Shown: in pieces, positions 15,924 through 25,101 of the stretch | How the letters are laid out: every line of letters starts with the position of its first letter | Position numbering within the stretch: the first letter of the stretch is position 1 | Assembly: GCA_038748065.1 (NCBI GenBank) | Contig: JBCDJG010000003.1 | Span: forward strand, 90,784-154,783 | DNA from: JBCDJG01 sp038748065 | GTDB taxonomy: Bacteria; Pseudomonadota; Gammaproteobacteria; Pseudomonadales; Halieaceae | Reading direction: 5' to 3' | Length of the DNA stretch: 64,000 bases | Notes under the pieces: generated by a model | Told to the model about the DNA's origin: nothing | Database searches by the model: none | The model's input: only the letters and a program-made list of their open reading frames with translations | Made by a program: the position numbers and the translations under genes

Positions 15924-17372
15924 TTGCAAGACGTTTACGCCATCACCCTCATCGGGTTTTTCATTTTCATGTTCGGGGTTGCCCTGTGGGCGTCGCGCCG
16001 GGTTAACGATGCCGCGGACTTTATCGTTGCCGGCCGCGGCCTGTCTCGCACCGTCGTTATGGGCACGCTGATTGCCACCTGGTTCGGTGCGGGTAGCCTG
16101 ACCGTCTCAGCCAATCTTGTCGCCGATGAGGGCCTGGTGATCACAGGGCTTGAGCCTTTCGGCGTCGGCTTCTGCTTGATCCTTGCAGGCTGGGTCTACG
16201 CGCGCAGGCTGTGGGAAGCCAAGGTGCTTACCTTGGCGGACCTGATCCGCAATCGCTTTGGCAGCCAGGCAGAGAAGCTCCAGGTGATTTTCAATATCAG
16301 CTATTTTGGCTGGATCGCTGTTCAGCTTCTAGCCATCGGCAATATCTTCGAGATGGTTTTCGGCCTTGATGCGGCCCTGAGTATTGTCATCGTTACCGTG
16401 ATTCTCACGGTCTATACGCTGCTCGGCGGCATGTGGTCGGTGGCCCTGACTGATGTGGTGCAAGTCAGCGTGCTGGTTGTCGGGCTGGTGATGCTGACTG
16501 CAAGCGTATTGCTGCACGTCGGCGATGGCAGCCTGTGGCCAGGGCTCGAGTTCCTCTTTAGCCAGACGCCGGCGGAGAAGCGCGTGTGGATACCCACCGA
16601 CACCCTCGCGAACTTCAATTACTGGCTGGGTTTGTTCCTGGTGGGCGCCCTGGGCAACCTGGCCTCCCAGGATTTTGTGCAGCGTATTTTCGCCGCACAA
16701 AGTGCTGACATCGCGGCTTCGTCCTCGGTGTACTCCGGTCTGATCTACATCGTGCTGGCGATGCTGCCGGTTTTTCTCGGCCTGGCCGGGCCGCTGCTGC
16801 TGCCAGCGGACCAGCTGGATTCGGTGGTTACCGCGCTGACACAGCAGTTCCTGTCGCCGCTGATGTCGGTCATTCTTATCCTGACGCTGACCGCGGCGAT
16901 TACCTCCACCGTGGACAGTGCCTTGCTCGGCCCGGCCAGCACCTTCGCCCAGAACTTCCTGCGCTACCGTTTTGGTGATCGGGTCAGCACGCTGACACTG
17001 ACCCGCTACTGCGTGGTGGGGGTAGCGGCCTGCAGCGCGGGTCTGGCCTTGAGCGGTACGGCTGCGATCGATCTGCTGCAAAGTTCTTACACATTGGGCA
17101 TACCGCCACTGGTGATCCTGACCTTTGCCCTGTACCAGCGAGAGACCTATCCGCAGCCGGCCGTGCTCACCCTGGTGCTCGGGCTGATTATCTGGGGCTA
17201 TGACATGCTGCGGCTGCTGCTGCCGGAGACCGTAACAAACCTGTTCACGGAGGAATGGCTGCCGCTGCCGCTGACCATTCTGCTGGTCAGCCTGTTCGCC
17301 TATGTGGTGAGTCATGCCTATTACAGCCGCCGTCAGCAACCCTTTGTGGCGGCGCCTACGGAATCGTCCTGA
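15924..17372 (+). CDS. Sodium:solute symporter (SSS family)
   Basis: 482 residues, mostly hydrophobic, with about 13 transmembrane helices as expected for the LeuT-fold SSS family. Family landmarks are DFIVAGRGLS after helix 1, GTLIATWFGAGSL in helix 2, a YTLLGGMWSVALTDVVQ segment (the Na+-binding GGxxAVxxTDxxQ-like element) and a TLTAAITSTVDSALLG helix 8 Na2-site motif. The start is a TTG at 15924. It takes up a small organic solute with Na+. Divergent orientation from the aminotransferase and nearby amine-degrading genes suggest an amine, amino acid or urea-like solute. No coupled small TM subunit is seen. Confidence 0.9.
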   Translation: MQDVYAITLIGFFIFMFGVALWASRRVNDAADFIVAGRGLSRTVVMGTLIATWFGAGSLTVSANLVADEGLVITGLEPFGVGFCLILAGWVYARRLWEAKVLTLADLIRNRFGSQAEKLQVIFNISYFGWIAVQLLAIGNIFEMVFGLDAALSIVIVTVILTVYTLLGGMWSVALTDVVQVSVLVVGLVMLTASVLLHVGDGSLWPGLEFLFSQTPAEKRVWIPTDTLANFNYWLGLFLVGALGNLASQDFVQRIFAAQSADIAASSSVYSGLIYIVLAMLPVFLGLAGPLLLPADQLDSVVTALTQQFLSPLMSVILILTLTAAITSTVDSALLGPASTFAQNFLRYRFGDRVSTLTLTRYCVVGVAACSAGLALSGTAAIDLLQSSYTLGIPPLVILTFALYQRETYPQPAVLTLVLGLIIWGYDMLRLLLPETVTNLFTEEWLPLPLTILLVSLFAYVVSHAYYSRRQQPFVAAPTESS

Positions 17373-17468
17373 AATCGGCATGATTCCCCCGAGGCCTTTG
17401 ACTTGAGACCTCGAAGGCTTTTAGTTGAGAGCTTGAACTGCAGCCCGCACTAGCGATCGGCTAGCACT

Positions 17469-17610
17469 CATGCACGACCTGGGCGATTTCGACGCGACGG
17501 CGCCGGCGATGAAGAACCGGAGCCGCTGTTTCGCAGCGCTGAAAAGTATCTCAGGGTGTGGGAGAAATCCGAGCGCCGCGCCGCGGAATTGCGGCTGCCC
17601 CAGGGCTGAG
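17469..17610 (+). pseudogene. Possible frameshifted small ORF
   Basis: Two short reading frames abut near 17505. ATG 17469 gives MHDLGDFDATAPA in one frame; a shift there continues as DEEPEPLFRSAEKYLRV and runs to a TGA at 17608-17610. The combined acidic, helix-prone peptide of about 46 residues has the codon feel of coding DNA, but neither frame stands alone. It is either a decayed gene, a sequencing error or chance. I recognise no family. Confidence 0.2.
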
Positions 17611-17627
17611 CGCGTCCACGTAGATGC

Positions 17628-19727
17628 CTATCTGAGCTGCTGGTAGGCGTCCCGCGCCTTTTGAATACGCGCAAGAATGGCTGGCCGCTGCTTCAGGTAG
17701 GCCTGCTCGAGGCCCTCGAGCTGCCAGTATTCCAGCTCGCGCTGGACCTCCACCGTATGTGACTCGAGCGCATCGAGCGCACGGTAAACCTCAACCAGTG
17801 CATCGTCCACCTTGTCGGTGCAGCCGCCGGGCTCGCCCCCGGGGCGCAGGTACACGGGCGCGCTATGAGACAGCCTGCCACTGCCCTCGGCGCGCAGGGC
17901 GAGCCAGCCGCTCCGGCCCGCCGGCAGTGCGGCCTTGAGGGTTAAGGCACCCGACGCATCCTGTGCCACCTCGGCGCTCGCGACCGGCTCACCGCAGTGC
18001 ACCAGCGTGATGGATTCCAGCGCACCCAGATCCGGATTCATGCGCGCTTCGCCTTCGATCTTCAAGGTGCCGCCAGCCGACAGGTCAAGCACTGAGCCCA
18101 TCTGTGCACCGTTGACGGAAAATTGCAGTAGCGGTCCGTTGGTGACGAAGGTGTGGCCTGCCCTGAGCCCGTCGATCCAGGCGCTGGGTGACCAGGCCTG
18201 GTCAATCTTGACATAGCTGCGAACGCCGCCGGGGTGTTCGAAGTAGGGAAAGTCAGAGCCTGCTGCCGGTGCCAACTGGTAACCCAGGTTGAGATAGCGA
18301 TACCAGAGCTCGGTGCGCAGCTGCCCGGCCTGCATGATCTCGACGAAGTCGACCAGGCCGAAGGGAACATCCAGCGCCAGCCCGCGGGATGCATAAAACT
18401 CTTCCGAGCCGACGTGGGCATAGCCGGTAGAGGCGCCCTGCTTGCGGTAGTGTTGCAGTGCGTAGTCGTAGAGGAAGTAATCACCGCTGCCCGCGTAGGG
18501 CTGGTCGATATCCAGCGAGATGGTGTGGCCGCGTACGGCGGTTCGCGGAGACTCAATACCTGGAATCAGAGCATGGCTGCCGCGGGCGTGGCTACCCTCT
18601 CTGCCAAAGGCGTACTGCTCGAAATGGTAGCCCGCGGGGTTGCCGGCTTGCAGTATGCTCGACGCATGCAGATCCTCCGCCGCCATAAAAGCCGCCACGC
18701 GCGCGTTATCCTTTGCCCGGCGCGGCAGGTGGACATGAATATCACCCGAGTACCAGCCACCCGCCGGCTGGTCGGCCCAGCGCGCCAGGGATACTGTCGT
18801 CGTCAGGGTCTCGCCGGCTTTGATCTCGAGGGTTTTGTGTAAGCGCTTGAACTCTGGCCCGCGACTTGCGACGAGGGTGTAGGTGCCAGCGGGCAGTGAC
18901 TGCGCATAGCGGCCGTCGGCGTAAAACACCCAGCGGCTCTCCATGGGCCAGGGTTCCCAGTCGCGCAGCGGCGTGTCCCTGACTTCGTGCTCGTAGTGAT
19001 GAACGAGCAGCGCATCGGAGGAGGCCGCTACCGCGCGGCCACTGGCGTCGTACAGGCCAAAGCGCGCCGCCATGGGCTCACCGCTGGCAGCATCTTTGAT
19101 GTCGAGCACCAGATTGCCGCTGGCTTGCGCTTCCTGTGCAACGTCGCCACGGCTTATGCTCAGGCCACACAGGGTGAGCACGGCGGATTCATCGCTAATC
19201 GCCGGATTCATCGTAGCCGCGGTGGTCAGCGCGATGTCGGTGCCGGCCATGCCGCGATCAGCGAAGCGCGCTCGGTCCAGTTGCAGGTTTAAGCGCTGCA
19301 GGCTGCCATCTTCCGCCGGTGTGATGAGCTGCTCGCTGGGAGCGCCGCTGCCGGCGTTGCCATCGAAGGCAAGGAGCAGGGTCTGCCTCGCATCCACCGC
19401 CAGGGTCAACGCCAGGCTGACGCTGCTATCAATGTCGAAGGCGAAGGCTGCATCGACATCGAGGGCGATGAAGTTGGCCCTCAGGCACTTGCGACCCTCA
19501 ATCTCGACCGCGCTTGGAGGCTCTCTGTCGAAAAACGCAAACAGCCCGAAGGAATCGGGGTAGCCGGCGGTCAGCGTGCGGCTGATGTGTTCCGCCTGCC
19601 AATCGAGGTGCTCAATGCCGCGCGGATTAGTGCCGTAGTTCTGAAGGCCGTGCGCGTGGCTGGCATCAACCGAACTGAGAAAAAGCAGCGACGCGATCAG
19701 AGCATGCCAACAGGGCCTCCGCCTCAC
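17628..19727 (-). CDS. CehA/McbA-family exported metal-dependent hydrolase (PHP-like)
   Basis: 699 residues from the GTG at 19727, which overlaps the stop of agmatine deiminase as GTGA and starts a good signal peptide (VRRRPCWH..., cleaved near ASHA); a TTG at 19754 would extend it into the upstream gene. The N-terminal half is beta-rich, with a carboxypeptidase-regulatory-like element around YTLVASRGPEFKRL. The catalytic region begins at GDIHVHL, the HxH metal motif of PHP/CehA-McbA enzymes, with further candidate ligands in TGYAHVG and AGSDFPYFEHPGG. The C-terminus holds a helical tail. Characterised relatives hydrolyse carbaryl-type esters or phosphoesters, but most have unknown substrates. 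Translational coupling to agmatine deiminase suggests a shared pathway or regulator. Confidence 0.82.
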   Translation of the reverse strand: MRRRPCWHALIASLLFLSSVDASHAHGLQNYGTNPRGIEHLDWQAEHISRTLTAGYPDSFGLFAFFDREPPSAVEIEGRKCLRANFIALDVDAAFAFDIDSSVSLALTLAVDARQTLLLAFDGNAGSGAPSEQLITPAEDGSLQRLNLQLDRARFADRGMAGTDIALTTAATMNPAISDESAVLTLCGLSISRGDVAQEAQASGNLVLDIKDAASGEPMAARFGLYDASGRAVAASSDALLVHHYEHEVRDTPLRDWEPWPMESRWVFYADGRYAQSLPAGTYTLVASRGPEFKRLHKTLEIKAGETLTTTVSLARWADQPAGGWYSGDIHVHLPRRAKDNARVAAFMAAEDLHASSILQAGNPAGYHFEQYAFGREGSHARGSHALIPGIESPRTAVRGHTISLDIDQPYAGSGDYFLYDYALQHYRKQGASTGYAHVGSEEFYASRGLALDVPFGLVDFVEIMQAGQLRTELWYRYLNLGYQLAPAAGSDFPYFEHPGGVRSYVKIDQAWSPSAWIDGLRAGHTFVTNGPLLQFSVNGAQMGSVLDLSAGGTLKIEGEARMNPDLGALESITLVHCGEPVASAEVAQDASGALTLKAALPAGRSGWLALRAEGSGRLSHSAPVYLRPGGEPGGCTDKVDDALVEVYRALDALESHTVEVQRELEYWQLEGLEQAYLKQRPAILARIQKARDAYQQLR

Positions 19728-20755
19728 AGGGCCGGCTGTTGCTGGGTGATGCAATGAATGCCGCCGCCGCCCACGGCGATGCCGCTGATGTCGAGCTGTA
19801 CGATTTCGCGCTCGGGATACACCCGGGCATAGACCTGTCGCGCGCGCTCGTCAGCGTCTATGCCATAGCTCGGCAGGATGACCGCACCGTTGGCAATGTA
19901 GCTGTTCACGTACGACAGGCAGTAACGGCAGCCGATTTCTTCTGTGCCATAGCCATCTTCGATCAGGATGACGTCCAGCGCTTGCCCGCTGGCATCGGTA
20001 GAGGCTTCGAGCACCTCGCGGTTGCGCTGCAGGTTGTCGTAGTAGGGGTGCCGGGTATCGAAGCTGGTTTCCATGACCACCACGCCCGGTTTGACGAACT
20101 GGGCGATGCCATCCACGTGGCCGTCGGTTTCTTTCTCGTCGGGGTTGCCCGGCAGCCAGATGACCTTGCTGCCGCCGAGGGTGCGTTTCAGTTCTGCCTC
20201 GACTTCTGCGCGAGACCAGCCTGGGTTACGGTTGGTGTGCAGAAAGCAGGACTCAGTGGTAATGATGGTGCCCTGGCCGTCGACGGTAATGCCGCCGCCT
20301 TCGCCGGTAAGCTCGGAGCGAAATACGCGGGCGCCCGCTGATTCCAGGATGAATTCGCCGACTTTGGCATCGGCGTCGAAGGGCGTGTACTTATTGCCCC
20401 AGGCGTTGAAGCGCCAGCTGCTACCGGCGAGCTCCCCCGCGGCATTGATCAAAAAGTTGGGGCCTGCATCCCGCGCCCAGGAGTCGTCAATATCGCAGAC
20501 CACGAGCGTGACCGCCTCGCTCAATAGCTTCTTGGCAGTGCTCTCGTGTGCCGGGCTCACCAGCATGCTGACGGGTTCAAAGTCTGCGATCGCATTGGCC
20601 ACGTTGGCATAGGCCTGCTGGGTTTTACCCAGGTCGTCCCACATGGCGAGGCGCGCAGGCCACATCATCCAGCAGCGCTCGTGTGGCGCCCACTCCGCTG
20701 GCATGTAAAACCCGTCTCGAGTTAACTCGTCGTCGCCTGGCGCTTGCGTCGTCAT
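19724..20755 (-). CDS. aguA: Agmatine deiminase / peptidylarginine-deiminase family
   Basis: 343 residues from ATG 20755 (MTTQAPG), chosen for its AAAGGA ribosome site; an upstream in-frame start at 20827 would run through the operator-like repeats. Family motifs are PAEWAPHE at the N-terminus, DDSWARDAGPNF, GEGGGITVDGQGT, ETDGHVDGIAQF (catalytic His) and C335 in the terminal GGGGIHCIT loop. The enzyme deiminates agmatine to N-carbamoylputrescine plus ammonia in the cytoplasm, a step in polyamine breakdown or synthesis. No N-carbamoylputrescine amidase (aguB, nitrilase type) is next to it, which is unusual. The M20 N-carbamoyl-type amidase at 23577 could fill that role, but that is inference. 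It is divergent from a LysR gene. Confidence 0.9.
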   Translation of the reverse strand: MTTQAPGDDELTRDGFYMPAEWAPHERCWMMWPARLAMWDDLGKTQQAYANVANAIADFEPVSMLVSPAHESTAKKLLSEAVTLVVCDIDDSWARDAGPNFLINAAGELAGSSWRFNAWGNKYTPFDADAKVGEFILESAGARVFRSELTGEGGGITVDGQGTIITTESCFLHTNRNPGWSRAEVEAELKRTLGGSKVIWLPGNPDEKETDGHVDGIAQFVKPGVVVMETSFDTRHPYYDNLQRNREVLEASTDASGQALDVILIEDGYGTEEIGCRYCLSYVNSYIANGAVILPSYGIDADERARQVYARVYPEREIVQLDISGIAVGGGGIHCITQQQPAL

Positions 20756-20778
20756 GGCTGTGTCCTTTATCGCTAGTG

Positions 20779-20850
20779 CTTGCGGGGTTTTATGATGCGT
20801 AGAATAATCTTGCGGGGATATCCCCACAAACGACCATTTGTGATGCGTAG
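20779..20850. promoter_or_regulatory. Operator-like repeats between aguA and lysR-type gene
   Basis: The 109-nt divergent intergenic region holds a perfect 12-bp palindrome GGGGATATCCCC (20814-20825), two copies of CTTGCGGGG (20779-20787 and 20809-20817) and two copies of TGATGCGTAG (20793-20802 and 20841-20850) on either side of the palindrome. This is the location and style expected of LysR autoregulatory and target sites. Confidence 0.55.
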
Positions 20851-20864
20851 GTCAAAAATTACTA

Positions 20865-21776
20865 ATGAGTAAGCGCTTCGGTAGATTACCGCCCCTGAGT
20901 TCGCTGCGAGGTTTCGAGGCCTCGGCGCGGCTGAAGAGTTTTTCGCTCGCTTCGGAAGAGCTGAATATCACCCAGTCGGCCGTCTCCCATCAGATCAAGG
21001 CACTGGAGGAGGCCCTGGGTCTTGCGCTGTTTAATCGCGTGGGGCGCTCAGTAGAGCTGACCGTTGCGGGTATGGATTTCCTGGAGACGGTGAGTGAGTC
21101 CCTCGATCTGCTGGCGCGCGGTAAACGACGTATGTCGTTCTACTACCGGCCGGGCAGCGTGGTGATCGGCACCACGCCAGCCTTCGCCTCCAAGTGGCTG
21201 CTGCCGCGCTTTGAGCGTCTTACAGAGGACATCGAGAGTATTCAGCCCTGGCTGTATACGGAAGATGAGCAATACGACCTGAAGGCGCAGGAGGTGGACT
21301 TGGCCATCTGGTTTGGCGATGGCCAGTGGCCGGGCCTGGACGCAGAAAAGCTGTTTCCTGATTATCTCACGCCGATGTATTCACCCACGCGTGCGCTACC
21401 GGAACATACGCTCGCTGATGTGACGGACCTGGCCCAGCACAGCCTGATTCACGACGAGCGGGCCGAAGACTGGCAGGCCTGGCTGGCCCTGGTTGATCAA
21501 CTCGAGCTGGATGATATTCAGGGCCCGAAATTCAGTGACTCGGCCTTGGCCCTTGACTGCGCCGCGCGTGGGCAAGGGGTAGTGCTCGGCAGCAAAGTGC
21601 TGGCGGATGAAATGCTGGCGGCCGGCCAGCTCGAAGCGCCCTTCGAGGCGAGCCTGCAAACCAGCAGTGCCTACTACCTCCTGCAACCGGCCGGGCAGGA
21701 AATGCGGCCGTCAGTGGCGGCCGCGCGAGCCTGGATCATGGAGCAGGCGAGGGTATTCAGCCATGGCATGGCTTAG
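20865..21776 (+). CDS. LysR-family transcriptional regulator (GcvA-like)
   Basis: 303 residues. The N-terminal winged helix (about 7-66) opens with LPPLSSLRGFEASARLKSF and has the ELNITQSAVSHQIKALEEALG recognition helix typical of GcvA-type LysR proteins. Residues about 95-295 form the periplasmic-binding-like effector domain. It is divergent from the agmatine deiminase and CehA-like genes, with operator-like repeats between them, so it most likely controls that pair and itself. Its 3' end overlaps the convergent amidohydrolase gene by 20 nt. Confidence 0.93.
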   Translation: MSKRFGRLPPLSSLRGFEASARLKSFSLASEELNITQSAVSHQIKALEEALGLALFNRVGRSVELTVAGMDFLETVSESLDLLARGKRRMSFYYRPGSVVIGTTPAFASKWLLPRFERLTEDIESIQPWLYTEDEQYDLKAQEVDLAIWFGDGQWPGLDAEKLFPDYLTPMYSPTRALPEHTLADVTDLAQHSLIHDERAEDWQAWLALVDQLELDDIQGPKFSDSALALDCAARGQGVVLGSKVLADEMLAAGQLEAPFEASLQTSSAYYLLQPAGQEMRPSVAAARAWIMEQARVFSHGMA

Positions 21777-23580
21777 CTTCCGTGCGCAGGGCCTTCAGGC
21801 CGCAGGCATCGCCGGCGCGGTAGACCTCTTGGCCGCCCACCAGGGTCAGCGTGACGTAGGCGTCTTTAACCTCATCCGGGTCGAGCTCCAGGATGTTTGT
21901 ATTGAGCACGGCAAGATCCGCGAGCTTGCCGACCTCTATGGAGCCCGTTTGCTTATCTTGTCCGAGGGCATACGCTGCATTCAAGGTATAGGCCTCTATT
22001 GCAAAGGGCAGAATATCTTCCTGGGGCATGGCTTCGTAAAATACGTCGAATGCGCGCCAGAAAGTGTAGAGCGGGTCCATAGAAGCGACATCCCAGTCGC
22101 TCGACAGCACAATGCGCGCGCCGTTCCTGTAAAGCTCGGGCAGGGCGTCGAGGTCTGATTTCGTATTGGCCAACAGCGCATCCCAGATACTGGTGCGGCT
22201 ATCCGTCTCTTCAGTGTCCTCGACCTCGGCATCTTCCGGCTCGAAGTTGATCTGGGTATCGACGACAACGCCCAGTTCCTTGAAGCGCGGAATATCCGCC
22301 TCGTTCACCCAGCCCACGTGGGAGACGAAGTGGCGTCGGTCACGGCCCAGTTCGGGATTGGCCTTCTGCGCGTACTCGATAGCGTTAAGCGCCTCGCGCG
22401 CGCCGCGGTCGCCAATGGCGTGGATCACGACGTCGTAGCCGAGCGGCTCCAGCTCCGCGATGTAGCGCGCCATGCGCTCCTCGGTGAAATAGTTAAGGCC
22501 CATTTCGTTGGCATCGTGGAATACCAGGTAACCATAGGGCTGCAGCACCGCCGCCGAGTTCAGGCTGGGCACGCCGTCGGAATAGAACTTAATGCGGTTT
22601 ACCTTCAGCAGCGAGTCAGGCGCCGTGCGGTACATCGATTTCAAGCTGGCAAGCTGCGGCTCATCTGCCATGTGCGGATAAGTCCACAGTGACAGAAAAG
22701 TGCGGGTTTTCAGGCTCTTTTCCTGTTCGGCGCGCAGCCAGGGCTGCAGGTTGCCTCGATCCCAGTAGACGCGCGCCGTGTTGGCCGAGGTAATGCCATA
22801 GCTGACCATCATGTCCTGGGACAGGAGCAGAGCCTCGTAGCGCGCCAGCTGCAAGGGCGGCGTACGCTTAAGGGCAATATGCATCAGCTCGTCGCCGGCG
22901 CTGTCGGATAGCACGCCAATGGCTTCGCCCGTTTCCTCGTCGCGGAAGATCACCCCACCCTGGGGATTGGGCGTCTCGTCGGTGATGCCCACAGCCTCCA
23001 GCGCCTTGCTGTTCACCCACATCGAGTGGGAAGACTGCTCCATAAACGCGGCGGGCCTGTCGGGGAAGGCCTCGTCGAGCAGGTCCTTGGGGTGGCGATC
23101 CAGGCTGAGCAGCTGCATGTTGCTGTGGCCGCCGCCCAGTATCCAGCCATGCAGGCTGGGCATATCGGCGCAGGGTTTGATCTGCTCTACCCAGTTCTCC
23201 GGGTTCGGGTCGGCTTCAGCCAGCTCCCACAGGTCGCAGCCCATGAAGGTGGCCAGGCTCGCGCCCTCCAGCGGATGGATGTGAGCATCCTGAAAGCCGG
23301 GCAGCAGCATTTGCTGCTGCAGGTCGATGGTCTGGGTGTCGCTGCCAACCCATAGGTCGGCCTCGGCGTTTGAGCCGACAAAGACGATTTTTTCGTCTTT
23401 CACAGCAACCGCCTCGGCCCAGGGCTGGGCCGGGTTCACGGTGTAGACCTGGCCATTGCGCAACACGAGGTCGGCCTTGGCGTGGCCCGCGGCCGAGCCT
23501 TGAAAGGCGGCAAGAGTGCCGGCGAAGACGGAAACGATCAGCGCCACTGACAGCGCTGGAAAGCGATCTATACGACTCAT
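21757..23580 (-). CDS. YtcJ-like amidohydrolase (amidohydrolase 3 family), exported
   Basis: 607 residues. A signal-like hydrophobic segment (residues 10-30) precedes the domain, so the protein is probably periplasmic. DLVLRNGQVYTVN is the standard N-terminal beta sandwich strand; DAHIHP gives the HxH metal site (H100, H102). Further metal ligands are likely in VIHAIGDRGAREALNAI and SHVGW, and a C-terminal SSDWDV supplies the catalytic Asp. The C-terminus ends with the composite beta-domain strand (TLVGGQEVYRAG). These enzymes cleave amide or formamide bonds, but the substrate range is wide. The start ATG overlaps the stop of the M20 gene (ATGA), so both act together. Confidence 0.88.
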   Translation of the reverse strand: MSRIDRFPALSVALIVSVFAGTLAAFQGSAAGHAKADLVLRNGQVYTVNPAQPWAEAVAVKDEKIVFVGSNAEADLWVGSDTQTIDLQQQMLLPGFQDAHIHPLEGASLATFMGCDLWELAEADPNPENWVEQIKPCADMPSLHGWILGGGHSNMQLLSLDRHPKDLLDEAFPDRPAAFMEQSSHSMWVNSKALEAVGITDETPNPQGGVIFRDEETGEAIGVLSDSAGDELMHIALKRTPPLQLARYEALLLSQDMMVSYGITSANTARVYWDRGNLQPWLRAEQEKSLKTRTFLSLWTYPHMADEPQLASLKSMYRTAPDSLLKVNRIKFYSDGVPSLNSAAVLQPYGYLVFHDANEMGLNYFTEERMARYIAELEPLGYDVVIHAIGDRGAREALNAIEYAQKANPELGRDRRHFVSHVGWVNEADIPRFKELGVVVDTQINFEPEDAEVEDTEETDSRTSIWDALLANTKSDLDALPELYRNGARIVLSSDWDVASMDPLYTFWRAFDVFYEAMPQEDILPFAIEAYTLNAAYALGQDKQTGSIEVGKLADLAVLNTNILELDPDEVKDAYVTLTLVGGQEVYRAGDACGLKALRTEAKPCHG

Positions 23581-24824
23581 GTCAGCCCCACGCCCACACT
23601 TGCGAGCTTCAGCATGGCGTGCAGCAACACATTGCCACCGGCGCTGAGGTCTTCGGCCTTGGCGTTCTCTGCCTCGTTGTGGGAGATGCCGTCTTCGCAG
23701 GGCACGAAAATCATACCGGCGGGCACCTTGCTCGCCAGGTAGAGGGAATCATGACCTGCGCCGGATACCATTTCCATGTTGCTGTAACCGAGCTCGGCGG
23801 TGGCGCTGCGCACGGCGGCAACACAGTTGGCATCGAAGGTGGTCACGGGCATGTGCCAGTGTTCCTCCACCCGGCCCTCTATACCAAAACGTTCGCAGTG
23901 GCGCGCCACGCTGGCGCGCATCGCCTCGTCCATGCCATCCAGTACCGCGGCATCGGGGTGACGCAGGTCCATATGAATGGTCAGCTCCTCGGGCACCGTG
24001 TTGCGGCTGCCGGGCTTGGCCAGCAGGTCGCCCACGGTGGCGCGACCCCAGGGGGCGTGTTGTGCAGCGAGGTCGTAGCAGTCCTGCATGATGGGCAGGG
24101 CGGCCATGACCGGGTCGCGGCGCTGCTCCATGGGCGTGGGGCCCGCGTGGCAGGGTTGGCCGTCGAGCACAATATCGTACCAGCGGCAGCCCTGGATGCC
24201 GGTGAGCACGCCGATCTGTAAGCCTTCGGATTCGAGAATGGGGCCCTGTTCGATGTGCACTTCGAGCGACGCGGTGACTGGCCGGACCTGCGCAGGCAGA
24301 TCGCCGCGATAGCCTATGCGCTGCAGTTCGTCGCCGTAGCGGCGCCCGCTTTTATCGGTGGTGGCGTAGACCTCGTCGCGATCAAACACGCCGCACCATA
24401 CTCCTGATCCCATCAGGGCTGGCGTAAAGCGCGCGCCTTCCTCGTTGCTCCAGACCACGACCTCCAGCGGCGCATCGGTGATAATGTTCTGCTCGTTCAA
24501 GGTGCGCATGACCTCGAGCCCTGCCAGCACGCCGTAGACGCCGTCGAACTTGCCGCCCGTGGGCTGGGTGTCGAGATGGCTGCCGGTGATGACCGGCGGC
24601 GTATCGCTGAGCTTGCCTGCGCGCCTGGCAAAGATGTTGCCAACTTCGTCCACGCTGATCTCCAGGTTTGCTGCCTTACACCAGCGAACGAACCGGTCTC
24701 GACCCTGCTTGTCTTCATCGGTCAGTGCCCGGCGGTTGCAGCCGCCTTTGGCGGTGGCACCAATCTCGGCCATATCCATCAGGCTCTGCCAGAGCCGCTC
24801 ACCATTGATTCTGATGTCCTGCAT
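23577..24824 (-). CDS. M20-family Zn-dependent amidase (allantoate / N-carbamoyl-L-amino acid hydrolase type)
   Basis: 415 residues, the typical length. The di-metal centre motifs are TGSHLDTQPTGGKFDG (H83, D94) and SNEEGARF (E128/E129), with a GAGHDSLYLA His near the C-terminus and EDGISHNEAE, the signature of the hydantoinase/carbamoylase branch. The lid domain (GCRWYDIVLDGQPCHAGPTPMEQRRDP) is present. Enzymes of this branch remove a carbamoyl group from N-carbamoyl amino acids, beta-ureidopropionate or allantoate, releasing CO2 and ammonia. It leads a two-gene unit with the YtcJ-like amidohydrolase. Its AT-rich upstream region (24825-25101) is shared with the divergent TonB receptor. Confidence 0.9.
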   Translation of the reverse strand: MQDIRINGERLWQSLMDMAEIGATAKGGCNRRALTDEDKQGRDRFVRWCKAANLEISVDEVGNIFARRAGKLSDTPPVITGSHLDTQPTGGKFDGVYGVLAGLEVMRTLNEQNIITDAPLEVVVWSNEEGARFTPALMGSGVWCGVFDRDEVYATTDKSGRRYGDELQRIGYRGDLPAQVRPVTASLEVHIEQGPILESEGLQIGVLTGIQGCRWYDIVLDGQPCHAGPTPMEQRRDPVMAALPIMQDCYDLAAQHAPWGRATVGDLLAKPGSRNTVPEELTIHMDLRHPDAAVLDGMDEAMRASVARHCERFGIEGRVEEHWHMPVTTFDANCVAAVRSATAELGYSNMEMVSGAGHDSLYLASKVPAGMIFVPCEDGISHNEAENAKAEDLSAGGNVLLHAMLKLASVGVGLT

Positions 24825-25101
24825 GTGGGTGCCTTTGCCAACTGCCCTGCGATAGGAGTGATGAAAAGAATGTTATCGGAAGCGCGCTTGCTGCACAGTT
24901 GAGAAATTTTTGGGCTGCCGATTAGCCAGATCGATGGGAAAGGCTTTCATTAAAAATAATAATAAGCCCGTAAAAAATGTTTCAGTTATTAAGCCCAATT
25001 GAATTCCGTATGGTTGAACGTGAGTAGCGGTAAGAGTGGGCACCTAGACCTGCACAGCCGTTTCCCCACCGAGCAAGACAATCGCTGGAGATCCACACAC
25101 G

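Noticed and set aside
16329..17381. 350-codon minus-strand frame
   Set aside because: Antisense to the sodium symporter; polar His/Gln-rich translation without motifs.
17373..17460. Terminator after the symporter
   Set aside because: CGAGG...CCTCG arms of only 5 bp with mismatched extension and no T-tract directly after; too weak to list.
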